Shown: piece by piece, positions 1 through 13,763 of the stretch
Numbering within the stretch: the stretch's first letter is position 1
Layout: every line of letters begins with the position of its first letter
Source of the DNA: Pseudomonas sp. G34
GTDB lineage: Bacteria; Pseudomonadota; Gammaproteobacteria; Pseudomonadales; Pseudomonadaceae
Reading direction: 5' to 3'
NCBI RefSeq assembly: GCF_031119625.1
Contig: NZ_JAVHZV010000010.1
Coordinates: forward strand, 248,001 to 312,000
Length of the DNA: 64,000 bases
The notes under the pieces: generated by a model
What the model was told of the DNA's origin: nothing
The model's input: only the letters and a program-made list of their open reading frames with translations
The model's database searches: none
Program-made: the position numbers and the translations under genes

Positions 1-162
1 ACCAATAACCTGGCGGATACGCTCCGCGTAGGGACGGCTAGCTGCCATGCGCTGTTGTGCCTTGCGCATCTTGCTGACCGCCACCTTTTCCATGGCGCTG
101 GTGATCTTCTGCGTGCTTTTGATGCTCGCAATCTTGCTGCGAATCTCTTTTGCGCCTGCCAT
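1..162 (-). CDS. atpG: ATP synthase F1 gamma subunit (N-terminal part only)
   Basis: This is the first 54 residues of the gamma subunit, the central rotor shaft of F1; the rest lies beyond the left edge. The N-terminus [20 protein letters not shown] followed by [16 protein letters not shown] is the conserved gamma-subunit helix. It follows atpA by 50 bases in the same direction, the normal atpA-atpG order. The ATG at 160-162 is the only sensible start. Confidence 0.95.
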   Translation of the reverse strand, partial: MAGAKEIRSKIASIKSTQKITSAMEKVAVSKMRKAQQRMAASRPYAERIRQVIG

Positions 163-212
163 TTCACACCTATCGGGTTAGCAGGCGGGCGTCTCTCGAC
201 GCCCGCTGCGGC

Positions 213-1757
213 TTACCAGGTTTGGGTGGCTTTGAACTTCTCGATACCGGCTTTCAGCTGGCCATCGATGTCGTCATTGAAGTCACCCTTCTCGTTGATC
301 TTCGCCATCAGAGCGGCGTGATCACGGTTGAAGAAGGCGATCAGAGCCTGCTCGAAGCTGATGATCTTGGCGACTTCGATGTCGGTCAGGAAACCACGCT
401 CGGCGGCATACAGCGACAGCGCCATGTCCGCGATGGACATCGGAGCGTATTGCTTCTGCTTCATCAGCTCGGTAACGCGCTGACCATGCTCGAGCTGCTT
501 GCGGGTGGCTTCGTCCAGGTCAGAAGCGAACTGGGCGAATGCCGCCAGTTCACGGTACTGAGCCAGAGCGGTACGGATACCACCGGAGAGCTTCTTGATG
601 ATCTTGGTCTGCGCAGCACCACCCACACGGGATACCGAGATACCGGCGTTGACGGCCGGACGGATACCCGAGTTGAACATGGCCGATTCCAGGAAGATCT
701 GACCGTCGGTGATGGAAATCACGTTGGTCGGAACGAACGCGGAAACGTCGCCAGCCTGGGTTTCGATGATCGGCAGAGCGGTCAGGGAACCGGTCTTGCC
801 GGTCACGGCGCCATTGGTGAACTTCTCGACGTACTCTTCGGAAACGCGCGATGCACGCTCCAGCAGACGGCTGTGGAGATAGAACACGTCGCCCGGGTAG
901 GCTTCACGGCCTGGCGGACGGCGCAGCAGCAGGGAAATCTGGCGGTAAGCCACTGCTTGCTTGGACAGATCGTCATAAACGATCAGCGCATCTTCACCGC
1001 GGTCGCGGAAGTATTCGCCCATGGTGCAGCCGGCGTAAGGAGCCAGGAACTGCAGCGCAGCCGACTCGGAAGCCGAGGCAGCCACCACGATGGTGTTGGC
1101 CAGGGCACCGGACTCTTCCAGCTTGCGCACCACGTTGGCGATGGTCGATTGCTTCTGACCAACAGCGACGTAGACGCAGAAGATGCCGCTGTTCTTCTGG
1201 TTGATGATGGCGTCGACGGCCAGGGCGGTCTTGCCGATCTGACGGTCACCGATGATCAGCTCGCGCTGGCCACGGCCTACCGGGATCATGGCATCGACCG
1301 ACTTGTAGCCAGTCTGTACCGGCTGGTCGACCGACTTGCGCCAGATCACACCTGGAGCCACTTTCTCGACAGCGTCGGTAGCGGCGGTGTTGATCGGGCC
1401 CTTGCCATCGATCGGGTTGCCCAGGGCGTCGACGACGCGGCCCAGCAGTTCCGGACCAACCGGAACTTCCAGGATGCGGCCGGTGCACTTGGCGCTCATG
1501 CCTTCGGCCAGGGTGGTGTACGCACCCAGGACAACGGCACCGACGGAGTCTTGCTCCAGGTTCAGTGCCATACCGTAGACGCTGCCCGGGAACTCGATCA
1601 TTTCGCCGTACATGACGTCGGCGAGACCGTGAATACGCACGATACCGTCGGATACGCTGACGATGGTGCCTTCGTTACGGGCTTGGGAAGAGACGTCGAG
1701 TTTCTCGATACGCCCCTTGATGATTTCACTAATTTCGGAAGGATTGAGTTGCTGCAT
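213..1757 (-). CDS. atpA: ATP synthase F1 alpha subunit
   Basis: 514 residues, the normal length for the alpha subunit, which forms the F1 hexamer with beta and carries non-catalytic nucleotide sites. The P-loop GDRQIGKT is visible near residue 170, and the region [20 protein letters not shown] followed by [11 protein letters not shown] is typical of F1 alpha. The N-terminus [20 protein letters not shown] is the expected membrane-proximal helix that contacts delta. It sits between atpH (21-base gap) and atpG in the operon. Cytoplasmic face of the inner membrane. Confidence 0.98.
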   Translation of the reverse strand: MQQLNPSEISEIIKGRIEKLDVSSQARNEGTIVSVSDGIVRIHGLADVMYGEMIEFPGSVYGMALNLEQDSVGAVVLGAYTTLAEGMSAKCTGRILEVPVGPELLGRVVDALGNPIDGKGPINTAATDAVEKVAPGVIWRKSVDQPVQTGYKSVDAMIPVGRGQRELIIGDRQIGKTALAVDAIINQKNSGIFCVYVAVGQKQSTIANVVRKLEESGALANTIVVAASASESAALQFLAPYAGCTMGEYFRDRGEDALIVYDDLSKQAVAYRQISLLLRRPPGREAYPGDVFYLHSRLLERASRVSEEYVEKFTNGAVTGKTGSLTALPIIETQAGDVSAFVPTNVISITDGQIFLESAMFNSGIRPAVNAGISVSRVGGAAQTKIIKKLSGGIRTALAQYRELAAFAQFASDLDEATRKQLEHGQRVTELMKQKQYAPMSIADMALSLYAAERGFLTDIEVAKIISFEQALIAFFNRDHAALMAKINEKGDFNDDIDGQLKAGIEKFKATQTW

Positions 1758-1778
1758 AGCTCTGCTGCCCCTTCAAAC

Positions 1779-2315
1779 TCAAGATTTCAATGCTTCGGCC
1801 AGCTTCGCGATTTTGCCGCGAACTGAGCCATCGATAACCAGGTCGCCGGCGCGGATTACGACACCACCAATCAAGGTGGCATCCTCCGCAGCGTGCAGGC
1901 GCACTTCCCGGCCGAGCCGTGCACTGAGAACCTTGGCGAGTTTGTCTTGCTGTTCATCGCTCAATGCGAAGGCACTGGTAACGTCCACGTCGATCGACTT
2001 CTCCTGCTCGGCCTTGTACAGCTCGAACAGCGCGAAGATTTCCGGCAACAGGGCCAGACGATCGTTCTCTGCGACAACGTGGATGAAATTGCGTACCTGG
2101 GCGTCGAACTTGTCACCACACACCTCGACGAAGGTGGTGGCCTTGTCTGTACTCGTCAAACGCGGGGCCTTGAACACGCTTTGCAGGGTGGCGTCTTGCG
2201 ACACCGCCGCTGCCAGGCCGAGCATGGCTGACCAAGAGGCCAGCTGCTGGTGGGCCTGGGCGTATTCGAAAGCCGCCTTGGCATAAGGTCGGGCCAACGT
2301 GGTCAGTTCTGCCAT
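1779..2315 (-). CDS. atpH: ATP synthase F1 delta subunit
   Basis: 178 residues, the usual size for delta, which links the F1 head to the peripheral stalk. The N-terminus [20 protein letters not shown] and the C-terminal region with [20 protein letters not shown] are diagnostic of the OSCP/delta family. It starts 14 bases after atpF ends, so the two are probably translated from one message. Confidence 0.97.
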   Translation of the reverse strand: MAELTTLARPYAKAAFEYAQAHQQLASWSAMLGLAAAVSQDATLQSVFKAPRLTSTDKATTFVEVCGDKFDAQVRNFIHVVAENDRLALLPEIFALFELYKAEQEKSIDVDVTSAFALSDEQQDKLAKVLSARLGREVRLHAAEDATLIGGVVIRAGDLVIDGSVRGKIAKLAEALKS

Positions 2316-2329
2316 GATCGCGCCCTCGC

Positions 2330-2800
2330 TTAAATTTCGGCGGCCAGTTTGGAAACCAGCTCCGCATGCGCGTTTTGGTCGATGGATGCGCCCAGGATCT
2401 TCTCGGCACCGCCGACGGCCAGAGCACCCACTTGGGCACGCAGGGCGTCTTTGACGCTGTTGATTTCCTGTTCGATCTCGGCCTGAGCCTGAGCCTTCAC
2501 ACGATCCGCCTCGACGCGAGCCTGATCACGGGCTTCATCGACGATCTGGTTCGCGCGTTTCTTGGCTTGCTCGATGATTTCAGCAGCCTGTGTCTTGGCT
2601 TCGCGCAGTTGCTGACCCACTTTCTCTTGGGCCAACTCCAGATCACGAGCCGCACGACTGGCAGCGTCCAGACCTTCAGCAATCTTCTTCTGACGCTCTT
2701 GCAAAGCCGCAATGACCGGAGGCCATACGAACTTCATGCAGAACAGCACGAAGATGAAGAAGGCAACGGACTGGCCAATCAGGGTTGCATTAATGTTCAC
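2330..2800 (-). CDS. atpF: ATP synthase F0 b subunit
   Basis: 156 residues, the standard bacterial b subunit of the peripheral stalk. One N-terminal membrane segment (about residues 8-27) is followed by a long charged, alanine-rich helix rich in E, Q, K and R that forms the parallel coiled coil. The junction [20 protein letters not shown] is typical. It lies between atpE and atpH. Confidence 0.97.
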   Translation of the reverse strand: MNINATLIGQSVAFFIFVLFCMKFVWPPVIAALQERQKKIAEGLDAASRAARDLELAQEKVGQQLREAKTQAAEIIEQAKKRANQIVDEARDQARVEADRVKAQAQAEIEQEINSVKDALRAQVGALAVGGAEKILGASIDQNAHAELVSKLAAEI

Positions 2801-2858
2801 GCCAACACCTCGCTCGTTCGTTGTCCATCACACCAATCAACTCGAAAAATTCGAGTGA

Positions 2859-3146
<288 letters not shown>

Positions 3147-3240
3147 TTAAGGTTTTTCTAAGGGTAAAGCGGTAAAGCAAAACCGTTACTTCCAGTGCCC
3201 TTGCGGGCGTTCCAGCCGAGGCCGGATCCATCGTGAACGC

Positions 3241-3259
3241 CGCGCATCGTCGATGCGCG
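3241..3259. other. Hairpin in the atpB-atpE intergenic gap
   Basis: CGCGCATCG and CGATGCGCG are perfect 9-base arms separated by one base; in RNA the innermost pairs would open to form a loop. The site follows the atpB stop on the coding strand. It has no T-run and so is unlikely to be a terminator. An mRNA stability or processing role upstream of atpE is an inference. Confidence 0.4.
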
Positions 3260-3268
3260 ACACGTCCA

Positions 3269-4162
<894 letters not shown>

Positions 4163-4169
4163 TTAAAAA

Positions 4170-4562
4170 TCATCTCTTCATCAGCAAGGGTGCGAACCAG
4201 TTGACCAGTTGGGTCAGCAGGAATACGCCGAACAAGGCCGCCGCATCCAAAGGCTTCACACCTGCAAACACCAGTGCGAAAAGCACCGCTGTCAAAACCA
4301 GTTTCCCTGCTTCGCCGGCGTAGAACGACCGGACGATGGCCTGGGCTGCCCGCGCTCCGGAGAACCGGAATGCCTTGTGGGCAAAGTACAGATTCGGCAG
4401 CCAGGCGATCAGCCCGCCGCACAAGCCGGAGTAACCGGCAACATCCCCTCGCCATTGCCAGAACACAGCGGCGAACAAAACCAATGCAATCAGCTGGGCC
4501 AGGAGCACCGGAAAAACCGGCAGGCGATGGAAGGGCAAGCGTTTTGGCGTGCGGATATCCAT
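4170..4562 (-). CDS. atpI: ATP synthase assembly-associated protein I
   Basis: A 130-residue membrane protein with about four hydrophobic segments, encoded first in the atp operon; AtpI helps c-ring assembly or Mg2+ supply in other bacteria. The reading frame opens further upstream, but I chose the ATG at 4560-4562 (MDIRTPKRLPFHRLPVFPVL) because it has CAGGTAA at a good SD distance and matches the usual Pseudomonas N-terminus. An 8-residue longer form (end at 4586) is possible. Confidence 0.88.
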   Translation of the reverse strand: MDIRTPKRLPFHRLPVFPVLLAQLIALVLFAAVFWQWRGDVAGYSGLCGGLIAWLPNLYFAHKAFRFSGARAAQAIVRSFYAGEAGKLVLTAVLFALVFAGVKPLDAAALFGVFLLTQLVNWFAPLLMKR

Positions 4563-4646
4563 CGAATTACCTGGGTTGGCCCTCATGGTATCGGCGCCAA
4601 AAGAATCAATGCGTTGGCATAGTTTATGCCGCCGAAATGCGCGCAG

Positions 4647-4675
4647 AGTATAGGGGCGGTTCCCACCCCGTTCAA
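4647..4675 (-). promoter_or_regulatory. Sigma-70 promoter of the atp operon
   Basis: On the minus strand TTGAAC (4670-4675) and TATACT (4647-4652) are separated by exactly 17 bases. This is a near-consensus vegetative promoter, about 80 bases upstream of the atpI start codon. It is the only strong promoter signal I see between parB and atpI. Confidence 0.75.
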
Positions 4676-4719
4676 CTGCCCGAAAGCCTTTTCGCCGTAG
4701 TGCTCCAGGAGCAATTGTT

Positions 4720-5592
4720 TCAGCGAATGTGGGCTAGAACGCCCTGAAGTTCGTCGAGGGAGTTGTAGCGAATTACCAGTTGGCCCTTGCCCTTCTGACC
4801 ATGCTTGATCTGTACCGGAGAGCCCAGCCGCTCAGCCAGGCGCTGTTCGAGCCGACTGATGTCCGGATCGACCTTGGTAGTGGCAGTTGGCCGCTCCTGG
4901 GTAGTCAACCACTGACGCACCAGTGCCTCGGTCTGGCGCACGGTCAGGCCGCGTGCGACAACATGTCGCGCACCTTCGGTCTGCTGTTCCACCGGCAGGC
5001 CCAGCAGCGCACGCGCATGGCCCATTTCCAGATCGCCGTGGGAGAGCAGGGTTTTCACTTCCTCCGGCAGTGCGATCAGGCGCAGCAGGTTGGTGATGGT
5101 CACGCGCGACTTGCCGACCGCTTCGGCGACCTGTTGCTGGGTCAGTTGGAACTCCTGCTGCAGGCGCTGCAGGGCCATGGCTTCCTCGATGGGGTTGAGG
5201 TCTTCGCGCTGGATGTTCTCGATCAGCGCCATGGCGATGGCGGCTTCGTCGGGCAGCTCGCGCACCAGGGCCGGAATGCGCTCCAGGCCGGCCTGCTGGG
5301 TAGCCCGCCAGCGGCGCTCACCGGCGACGATCTCGTAGCGGCCGTCACCCACGGGGCGCACCACGATGGGCTGCATCACGCCGTGGGTCTTGATCGACTG
5401 CGCGAGTTCTTCGAGGGCGGTGACGTCCATGTCGCGGCGCGGCTGGTATTTGCCGCGCTGGATCAGGTCCAGCGGCAGGTGCTGCAGCTCACTGGTATCG
5501 ACCTTGACGGCTTCTTCTTCCAGGGACTCGACACTGGAGCCCCCCAGCAGGGCGTCCAGGCCTCGTCCGAGCCCACGTTTCTTGGCAGCCAT
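4720..5592 (-). CDS. parB: Chromosome-partitioning protein ParB
   Basis: 290-residue CTP-dependent DNA clamp that loads at parS sites and spreads, working with ParA to segregate the origin. Visible features are the N-terminus KKRGLGRGLDALLGG that contacts ParA, the CTP-binding box GERRWRAT with ENIQREDLNPIEEA, and a helix-turn-helix LTQQQVAEAVGKSRVTITNL that reads parS. Its two recognisable target sites in this window lie in recF (17367 and 17997). It follows parA by 11 bases. Confidence 0.97.
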   Translation of the reverse strand: MAAKKRGLGRGLDALLGGSSVESLEEEAVKVDTSELQHLPLDLIQRGKYQPRRDMDVTALEELAQSIKTHGVMQPIVVRPVGDGRYEIVAGERRWRATQQAGLERIPALVRELPDEAAIAMALIENIQREDLNPIEEAMALQRLQQEFQLTQQQVAEAVGKSRVTITNLLRLIALPEEVKTLLSHGDLEMGHARALLGLPVEQQTEGARHVVARGLTVRQTEALVRQWLTTQERPTATTKVDPDISRLEQRLAERLGSPVQIKHGQKGKGQLVIRYNSLDELQGVLAHIR

Positions 5593-5603
5593 GCACAGAT
5601 TCC

Positions 5604-6392
5604 TTATACGGTTGCGGTGTGGGCGTTCGCGCGCTGGCGGCGAACCAGCTCGCCAGCCAGCGCCAGGTAGGCGATCGCACCACGGGATTGCTTGTCGTAG
5701 ACCAGCGCCGGCATGCCGAAGCTGGGGGCTTCGGCCAGTCGCACGTTACGCGGGATCACGGTTTGATAGAGCGTGTCGGGGAAATGTTCCTTGAGCTGGG
5801 CAGACACGTCGCTGGTCAGGCTGATGCGCGGATCGTACATGGTACGCAGCAGGCCTTCGATCTTCAGCGTCGGGTTGAGCAGCTTGCCGATGCGCTGGAT
5901 GCTGTTGACCAGGTCGCTCAAGCCCTCGAGTGCGTAGTACTCGCACTGCATGGGGATGATCACCCCGTCGGCGGCGACCAGGGCGTTGACCGTCAGCATC
6001 GACAACGCCGGTGGGCAGTCGATGAGGATGTAATCGTAATTCTCGCGGATCGGCGCCAGTGCATAACGCAGGCGGCTTTCCTTCATCTTCATTTCCAGCA
6101 AGCCCACTTCCGCGGCGGTCAGGTCGCGGTTGGCCGGCAGCAGCTGATAGCCGCCGTGCTCGGAGAACTGCATGGCTTCGACCAGGTTGCATTCACCGAC
6201 CAGCACGTCGTAGATCGAGTGCTCCAGCGTCTGCTTGTCGATACCGCTGCCGGTGGTGGCGTTGCCCTGGGGGTCGAGGTCGATGAGCAGCACACGGCGT
6301 TTGGTCGCAACCAGGGAAGCCGCCAGGTTGATGCAGGTCGTGGTCTTGCCCACGCCGCCCTTCTGGTTGGCGATTGCGAATACTTTAGCCAT
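5604..6392 (-). CDS. parA: Chromosome-partitioning ATPase ParA (Soj)
   Basis: 262-residue deviant Walker ATPase that forms a nucleoid-bound gradient driving ParB-parS movement. The motif KGGVGKTTT sits near residue 11, followed by LIDLDPQGNATTGSG and LIDCPPALSMLTVNAL. The gene is 13 bases downstream of rsmG in the same direction, the standard rsmG-parA-parB arrangement. Confidence 0.97.
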   Translation of the reverse strand: MAKVFAIANQKGGVGKTTTCINLAASLVATKRRVLLIDLDPQGNATTGSGIDKQTLEHSIYDVLVGECNLVEAMQFSEHGGYQLLPANRDLTAAEVGLLEMKMKESRLRYALAPIRENYDYILIDCPPALSMLTVNALVAADGVIIPMQCEYYALEGLSDLVNSIQRIGKLLNPTLKIEGLLRTMYDPRISLTSDVSAQLKEHFPDTLYQTVIPRNVRLAEAPSFGMPALVYDKQSRGAIAYLALAGELVRRQRANAHTATV

Positions 6393-6405
6393 GTTGCCGT
6401 TCCCC

Positions 6406-7049
6406 CTAAACCGAGCGACGCAGTATCAACAGATGGCGCTGACCTTGGCAACCGGGAACCTTGAGCACCTGGGTTGCAGCCAGGCTGAAGTCCGCCGGCA
6501 GCGCCTGCAGTTCGTCATCCGGGTGCACGCCCTTCATCGCCAGCCAGCGGGTCTGGCCATCGCCGAGGTGACGCGTCCAGTTGGCGAAGTCTTCCAGGGA
6601 GCTGAACGCCCGCGAACAGATACCACTGAACGGCTGCTCGGGCGTGAACCCTTCGACCCGGCTGTGGATAACTTCCAGGTTGGCCAGTTTGAGCTCGAGC
6701 TTCACCTGGGTCAGGAAGCGGGTTTTCTTGCCATTGGAATCCAGCAGGGTGAAACGCCGCTCTGGAAACAGGATGGCCAGCGGAATGCCCGGCATGCCAC
6801 CGCCACTGCCGACGTCCAGCCACTTATCCCCAGCCTCGGCGACGAAGGGCACCACACTGAGGCTGTCGAGCAGATGCCGCGAGACCATTTCGTCGGGGTC
6901 GCGCACGGCGGTCAGGTTGTAGGCCTTGTTCCACTTGATCAGCAATGCCAGGTAGGCGAGCAGTTGCTGGTGTTGCTGGTCGGACAGGGTGACCGCCAGT
7001 TCGCGGGCACCTTGTTGCAATTCTTCGGCGTGGCGAGCGGTAACGGACA

Positions 7050-7050
<1 letters not shown>
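6406..7050 (-). CDS. rsmG: 16S rRNA (guanine527-N7)-methyltransferase
   Basis: 214 residues; methylates G527 of 16S rRNA using SAM, a modification whose loss gives low-level streptomycin resistance. The SAM site [20 protein letters not shown] and the following [14 protein letters not shown] are family signatures. Its start ATG overlaps the end of mnmG, the usual mnmG-rsmG coupling. Confidence 0.96.
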
Positions 7051-8945
<1,895 letters not shown>

Positions 8946-9673
8946 GCACCTCGTGCCTGTTGAGAAAGGGAGCTTCTAGGAAAGGGCGGCAAGTATAGGG
9001 ATTTAGCCCGGCTGAAAGAAGCCTTTTGCACAAAAAATAGCCAACCACTGGTGCGTCTAACGGCCGAGTGTTCACTCGTCACCCGCTTGCATGCCGTGGT
9101 GTCGTTCGGGGCTGGAACATAAATAAAGAAAAAGAATGATTTTTTTAAAAGGCTTGTTTTTATGTTTATAAATGGTTCCGCCATTATCTGTGGATAGATG
9201 GCTACAGCCCTTTATTCATCGTATGTACAGCGATGTATGAAAGCGCGGTTATCCTGGGCGGCGGGTGTGCGGCAGCGGTGATCAGCCTGTGTGTAAAAGG
9301 GCAGGTTATACACAGGGCGATTTATCCCTCGGTTAGTCACCGGCTTATGGGCAGGCCTCAAGTGGGGTTTTCCACAGGGTTTATCTGGCCTGTGGATGCA
9401 GGGCTGAACAGGCTCATGGCTGCCCGGCCAGCAGCCTTACGCGAGGGTATCCGTGGGTAAATCAGCCAGGCTCGCGTTTTTTAGCGTCGTATGGGCACTA
9501 TCAAGCGGCCAGATGCCGCTCGCCGGTGGAGGCGCAGCTGGTTTGGCTGTTCCTGAGAGGCTGGGATGCAGGCGAGATTCAGGCTGAGCCTGGCGGTGCG
9601 TTGAGCAATGCCTTCGCCGCTATCGAGCCCCGATAACGGCGAAAAAGGTTATCCACAGCGAAGGGGAGAGAGG
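8946..9673. other. Origin-like intergenic region between mnmG and mnmE
   Basis: 728 bases without a convincing gene. It contains an AT-rich block (about 9121-9180) followed by DnaA-box-like 9-mers: TGTGGATAG (9189-9197), TTATACACA (9306-9314, fits TTATNCACA), TTTTCCACA (9368-9376) and TTATCCACA (9649-9657). The AT block and adjoining box resemble those in the rpmH-dnaA origin. A second autonomously replicating region near gidA has, as I recall, been discussed for pseudomonads. Whether it is a real second origin or a DnaA reservoir cannot be told from sequence. Confidence 0.6.
9121..9197 (+). repeat. Origin-type AT-rich block, copy A
   Basis: The block shares, in the same order and orientation as 13764-13839, the words AAAGAAT, AAAGGCTTGTT, ATGTTT, TATAAATG and TCTGTGGATA. 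The spacing differs by only a few bases. This is the kind of sequence expected for a DNA unwinding element next to a DnaA box. Confidence 0.65.
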
Positions 9674-11041
9674 CTATTTGCCGATGCAGAAACTGGAAAA
9701 GATGCGGCCCAGCAGGTCGTCGGAGCTGAATGCGCCGGTGATTTCGCCCAGGGCTTGCTGCGCCTGGCGCAAGTCTTCGGCAAGCAGTTCGCCGGCGCCG
9801 GCCTGAGTCAATTGAGCGTGACCATGGTCGAGATGGGCTTGCGCCTGATGCAGCGCATCGAGGTGGCGGCGGCGCGCGCTGAAGCCGCTCTCCGCGGTTT
9901 GCTGGAAGCCCATGCAGGCCTTCAGGTGCTCACGCAGCAGCTCCAGGCCTTCGCTGGACTTGGCCGAGAGCGCCAGAGTGGCCTGGCCATCGGCGGCGCT
10001 GTGCAGGGCCACCGGCTCGGCGGATAGATCCGCCTTGTTGCGAACCAGCGTGACCCGGGCCGGATCCGGCCGCTGCTGCAGGAATTCGGGCCACAGCGCG
10101 AAGGGGTCGGCGGCTTCCGGCGCCGTCGAGTCGACGACCAGCAATACGCGATCGGCTTCGTTTATCGCCTTCAATGCGCGCTCCACACCAATTCGCTCGA
10201 CCTGGTCGTCGGTGTCGCGCAGGCCGGCGGTATCGACCACATGCAGGGGCATGCCATCGATGTGGATATGTTCGCGCAGCACGTCGCGGGTGGTGCCGGC
10301 AATGTCGGTGACGATGGCCGCCTCGCGCCCGGCCAGGGCATTGAGCAGGCTGGATTTGCCGGCGTTCGGCCGGCCGGCGATGACCACCGTCATGCCGTCG
10401 CGCAGCAAGGCACCCTGCCCGGCTTCGCGCAATACTGTGGATAACTGCGCGCGCACGCCCTCGAGCAGGCTCAGTACATGGCCATCGGCAAGGAAGTCGA
10501 TTTCCTCTTCGGGGAAGTCGATGGCCGCCTCGACGTAGATGCGCAAGGCAATCAGCTGTTCGGTCAGCTCGTGCACCCGTCGCGAGAACTCGCCCTGTAG
10601 CGAGCGCACGGCATTGCGCGCCGCCTCGGCGGAACTGGCTTCGATCAGGTCGGCAATCGCCTCGGCCTGGGCCAGGTCGAGCTTGTCGTTGAGGAACGCC
10701 CGCTCGCTGAATTCGCCCGGCCGGGCCTGACGTGCGCCCAGCTCCAGGCAGCGCTGCAGGAGCATGTCCAGCACCACCGGGCCACCGTGGCCCTGCAGCT
10801 CGAGCACGTCTTCGCCGGTGAACGAATGGGGGCCGGGAAAGAACAGCAGCAGGCCTTCGTCGATCACCTCCCCGGCATCATCGTGCCAGGCGCCGTGGTG
10901 AGCGTGGCGCGGCTTGGGTTCGATACCGCTCAGGGTGATGGCGATCATCCGTGCACGTGGCCCTGAGACCCGCACGATGCCCACACCACCACGACCCTGG
11001 GCGGTAGCAACGGCGGCGATGGTTTCTCGGGATACGGACAT
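9674..11041 (-). CDS. mnmE: tRNA modification GTPase
   Basis: 455 residues; partner of MnmG in wobble-uridine modification. The G domain shows [14 protein letters not shown] (G1), GTTRD (G2), DTAGLRDT (G3) and NKAD (G4), and the protein ends with the invariant CIGK. The frame opens 12 codons earlier, but the ATG at 11039-11041 ([20 protein letters not shown]) has GGAGA at SD distance and matches the family N-terminus. It follows yidC by 73 bases. Confidence 0.96.
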   Translation of the reverse strand: MSVSRETIAAVATAQGRGGVGIVRVSGPRARMIAITLSGIEPKPRHAHHGAWHDDAGEVIDEGLLLFFPGPHSFTGEDVLELQGHGGPVVLDMLLQRCLELGARQARPGEFSERAFLNDKLDLAQAEAIADLIEASSAEAARNAVRSLQGEFSRRVHELTEQLIALRIYVEAAIDFPEEEIDFLADGHVLSLLEGVRAQLSTVLREAGQGALLRDGMTVVIAGRPNAGKSSLLNALAGREAAIVTDIAGTTRDVLREHIHIDGMPLHVVDTAGLRDTDDQVERIGVERALKAINEADRVLLVVDSTAPEAADPFALWPEFLQQRPDPARVTLVRNKADLSAEPVALHSAADGQATLALSAKSSEGLELLREHLKACMGFQQTAESGFSARRRHLDALHQAQAHLDHGHAQLTQAGAGELLAEDLRQAQQALGEITGAFSSDDLLGRIFSSFCIGK

Positions 11042-11114
11042 AAGGTTCTCCAAACGCTGGATAGCAGAACGCCCCACGAGGGGGCGTTCTGTGTAGCTGT
11101 GGAAGCGTATCGGA

Positions 11115-12854
11115 TCAGGCCGCGGAGGCCTTGGTCTGCGCTTCGATCTTGCGGGTAATGTACCACTGCTGAGCGATGGACAGGACGTTGTTGACCACCC
11201 AGTACAGCACCAGGCCCGCCGGGAACCACAGGAAGAAGAAGGTGAAGATGATCGGCATCATCTTCATCACGCGTGCCTGCATGGGGTCCGGCGGTGTCGG
11301 GTTGAGCTGCTGCTGGATGAACATGGTGGCGCCCATGATGATCGGCAGGATGAAGTACGGATCCTTGATCGACAGGTCGGTGATCCACAGGATCCACGGT
11401 GCCTGACGCATTTCCACGGATTCCAGCAGGGTCCAGTACAGGGCCAGGAACACCGGCATCTGCACCAGGATCGGCAAACAGCCGCCCAGCGGGTTGATCT
11501 TCTCTTTCTTGTACAGCTCCATCATCGCCTGGGACATCTTCTGGCGATCGTCACCGAACTGCTCTTTCAGCGCTTGCAGACGCGGCGATACGGCACGCAT
11601 GCGCGCCATGGAACGGTAGCTGGCAGCCGACAGCGGGAAGAACGCCAGCTTGATGATCAGCGTCAGCACGATGATCGAGAAGCCCCAGTTACCCAGCAGG
11701 TTGTGGATATGTTCCAGCAGCCAGAAGATCGGCTCGGCGAGGAACCACAGGATGCCGTAGTCGACGGTCTTGTCCAGACCAGGCGACAGCGCGGCGAGGT
11801 CCTTCTGGATCTTCGGGCCGGCATACAGCGTGGTGCTGGTCTGGCCTTCGGCACCGGCAGGTACGTTCAGTGCAGGGCCGGTGTAACCGATGATGTAGTT
11901 ACCCTGGCTGTCCTTGCGGGTCTGCACCACGTTGGTGTCGTCCTTGGCCGGCACCCAGGCGGTCACGAAATAGTGTTGCAGCCAGGCAACCCAGCCGCCC
12001 TGCACGGTTTCCTTGAGGCTCTGCTTGTCGATGTCTTTCATCGACACCTTGGTGTACGGCTTCTCCGGGGTCCACAGCGCAGCACCCAGGTAGGTGGCGG
12101 TGCCGGTGGCGGTGCTGGAGGACGGGTCACCGCTGTTGTCGCGCTTGAGCTGGGCGAACAGGTTGCCCGTCCAGGCATTGGCGCTCTGGTTGTCGATCAG
12201 GTAGGTGACGCCGATCTGGTAACCATTGCCGGTGATGCAGCCGGTTTTCTTCTGTTCCACTTCCTTGGCCGAGCAGCTGGTGTCCAGGCCGCGGTTGAAG
12301 GTGAAACGCTTGGTGTAGTTGACGCCAGCCTCGCTGAACTTCAGGTCGACCACCAGCTGATCCTGGCCGTCAGCCAGCTGGTAGACGCGCTGCTCGCTGC
12401 TGTACAGCGGGCGACCATTGGCGCGCGCATCCGGGCCATTGGCACCGGTCAGGCCGCTCTGGGCCAGGTACAGGTGCTCGTTGCCATTGTCGAACAGCTG
12501 GAACGGAACGTCCGGGCGGTCCTGGCGGCGTGGGTAGTGCGGCAGGCTCAGGCGAACCACGTCACCACCACGCGGATCGATGGCCAGATCCAGTACGTCG
12601 GTCTTGACCTGAATCAGCTCGTCGCTGACCGCAACGGTTTCCACCGGGCTTGGCTCGGTGCCGCCGGCATTGGCCGTGGGCACATCGTCATTGCTGCCCA
12701 CCGAAGCGGTTTCCGGCAGACTCGGTGCGGGTTTGCTGGTCGAAGCGGTCTGATTCGGCAGAGCGGCCTGGCCGTAGTCCTGGTTCCATTGAAGAACCAT
12801 CATGTAGGACACGACTGCCAGGGCGACGATCAGGATCGAACGTTTGATATCCAT
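11115..12854 (-). CDS. yidC: Membrane protein insertase YidC
   Basis: 579 residues. The N-terminal signal-anchor ([20 protein letters not shown]) is followed by a large periplasmic domain to about residue 340, then five conserved membrane segments including the region with [21 protein letters not shown] split over the SecY-independent insertase groove. It inserts membrane proteins alone or with SecYEG. The gene lies 2 bases after yidD, so translational coupling is likely. Confidence 0.97.
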   Translation of the reverse strand: MDIKRSILIVALAVVSYMMVLQWNQDYGQAALPNQTASTSKPAPSLPETASVGSNDDVPTANAGGTEPSPVETVAVSDELIQVKTDVLDLAIDPRGGDVVRLSLPHYPRRQDRPDVPFQLFDNGNEHLYLAQSGLTGANGPDARANGRPLYSSEQRVYQLADGQDQLVVDLKFSEAGVNYTKRFTFNRGLDTSCSAKEVEQKKTGCITGNGYQIGVTYLIDNQSANAWTGNLFAQLKRDNSGDPSSSTATGTATYLGAALWTPEKPYTKVSMKDIDKQSLKETVQGGWVAWLQHYFVTAWVPAKDDTNVVQTRKDSQGNYIIGYTGPALNVPAGAEGQTSTTLYAGPKIQKDLAALSPGLDKTVDYGILWFLAEPIFWLLEHIHNLLGNWGFSIIVLTLIIKLAFFPLSAASYRSMARMRAVSPRLQALKEQFGDDRQKMSQAMMELYKKEKINPLGGCLPILVQMPVFLALYWTLLESVEMRQAPWILWITDLSIKDPYFILPIIMGATMFIQQQLNPTPPDPMQARVMKMMPIIFTFFFLWFPAGLVLYWVVNNVLSIAQQWYITRKIEAQTKASAA

Positions 12855-12856
12855 GA

Positions 12857-13102
12857 TTATTCGGCCATCGAAGAGGAACGGGAGTGTTTCGCGAGGGGCA
12901 CCGGATCGTAGCCTCCGGGATGCCAGGGGTGGCAGCGTCCCAGACGACGAACGGTCAGCCAGCCACCACGCAGGACGCCATGGGTTTCGATGGCTTCAAG
13001 CGCGTAGCAGGAACAAGAGGGGTAGAAACGACAATGACTGGCCATCATCGGACTGATGGCGTACTGGTAAAACCGGATTGGAGCTTGAACCAGTTTACGC
13101 AT
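12857..13102 (-). CDS. yidD: Membrane protein insertion efficiency factor YidD
   Basis: 81-residue small basic protein with the family motif [17 protein letters not shown] and [15 protein letters not shown]. YidD assists insertion of nascent membrane proteins near YidC. Its start lies 8 bases inside the rnpA 3' end, the conserved rnpA-yidD overlap. Confidence 0.94.
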   Translation of the reverse strand: MRKLVQAPIRFYQYAISPMMASHCRFYPSCSCYALEAIETHGVLRGGWLTVRRLGRCHPWHPGGYDPVPLAKHSRSSSMAE

Positions 13103-13499
13103 GGGGATTGTCGTTCACCCCGGTCTGGGCATTGGCCGGTTGGCTGGGCTTGCTGCGTGCCAGGCGTTTCCACAGCTTGCCGAACTGTTGAGCCAGCTCG
13201 GCGTTCTGTAGATCACCCAGGCCTTTACGCGCAACTACCACGATGTCCCAGCCCACCAGGTTGTCCTGGTTGAGGCGGAACGATTCGCGGATTTGGCGTT
13301 TCAGGCGGTTGCGCTCAACAGAAAGCTTGACGCTCTTCTTGCCGATCACCAGACCGAGGCGAGAATGATCAAGCTCATTGTTGCGCGCAAGCAGCAGGAC
13401 ACTCTTGCCCGGCGCTTTGCCGCTTGGAGAGTCGAAGACTGCCTTGAATTGCCGGGGAGTGAGCAGGCGCTTCTCCCGGCCGAAGCCTCGACTCACCAC
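13095..13499 (-). CDS. rnpA: Ribonuclease P protein component
   Basis: 134 residues; the basic protein that helps the RNase P RNA mature tRNA 5' ends. The signature [13 protein letters not shown] is present around residues 60-72, preceded by [15 protein letters not shown]. Translation starts at one of two adjacent GTG codons (13497-13499 or 13494-13496); [13 protein letters not shown] matches the Pseudomonas N-terminus. It follows rpmH by 12 bases. Confidence 0.95.
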   Translation of the reverse strand: MVSRGFGREKRLLTPRQFKAVFDSPSGKAPGKSVLLLARNNELDHSRLGLVIGKKSVKLSVERNRLKRQIRESFRLNQDNLVGWDIVVVARKGLGDLQNAELAQQFGKLWKRLARSKPSQPANAQTGVNDNPHA

Positions 13500-13511
13500 A
13501 AGACTGGAAAA

Positions 13512-13646
13512 TCAGACTGCGAGACGAGCACGGCCCTTGGCGCGACGACGCGACAGGACGGCACGGCCGTTCTTGGTAGCCATGCGAGCACGGAAGCCGT
13601 GGGTACGAGCGCGTTTGATGGTGCTGGGTTGGAAAGTGCGTTTCAT
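13512..13646 (-). CDS. rpmH: 50S ribosomal protein L34
   Basis: 44 residues beginning [20 protein letters not shown] and ending KGRARLAV, an unmistakable L34. The ATG is at 13644-13646 and the TGA at 13512-13514. It is the first gene of the leftward rpmH-rnpA-yidD-yidC block and borders the origin. Confidence 0.97.
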   Translation of the reverse strand: MKRTFQPSTIKRARTHGFRARMATKNGRAVLSRRRAKGRARLAV

Positions 13647-13706
13647 GATGCGGTTACCTGGTTGTCGACAACGGACCGGAATGGTCCCCGTTTTAAGAGA
13701 CCGGCG

Positions 13707-13735
13707 ATTCTAGAGAAAGCCGCAGGCCAGGTCAA
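13707..13735 (-). promoter_or_regulatory. Sigma-70 promoter of rpmH
   Basis: On the minus strand TTGACC (13730-13735) and TAGAAT (13707-13712) are 17 bases apart, a strong vegetative promoter. It lies about 60 bases upstream of the rpmH start codon and reads away from the origin. Confidence 0.7.
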
Positions 13736-13763
13736 TTTCCAACCAGTTGTTTTGCAGATAGAG

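Noticed and set aside
150..1826. Long open frames opposite atpA and most other genes
   Set aside because: They mirror GC-rich coding frames, have low-complexity or unnatural composition and no family motif; the opposite strand carries clear genes.
9233..9460. A 75-residue open frame in the mnmG-mnmE gap
   Set aside because: It spans DnaA-box repeats, has no SD and no recognisable domain.
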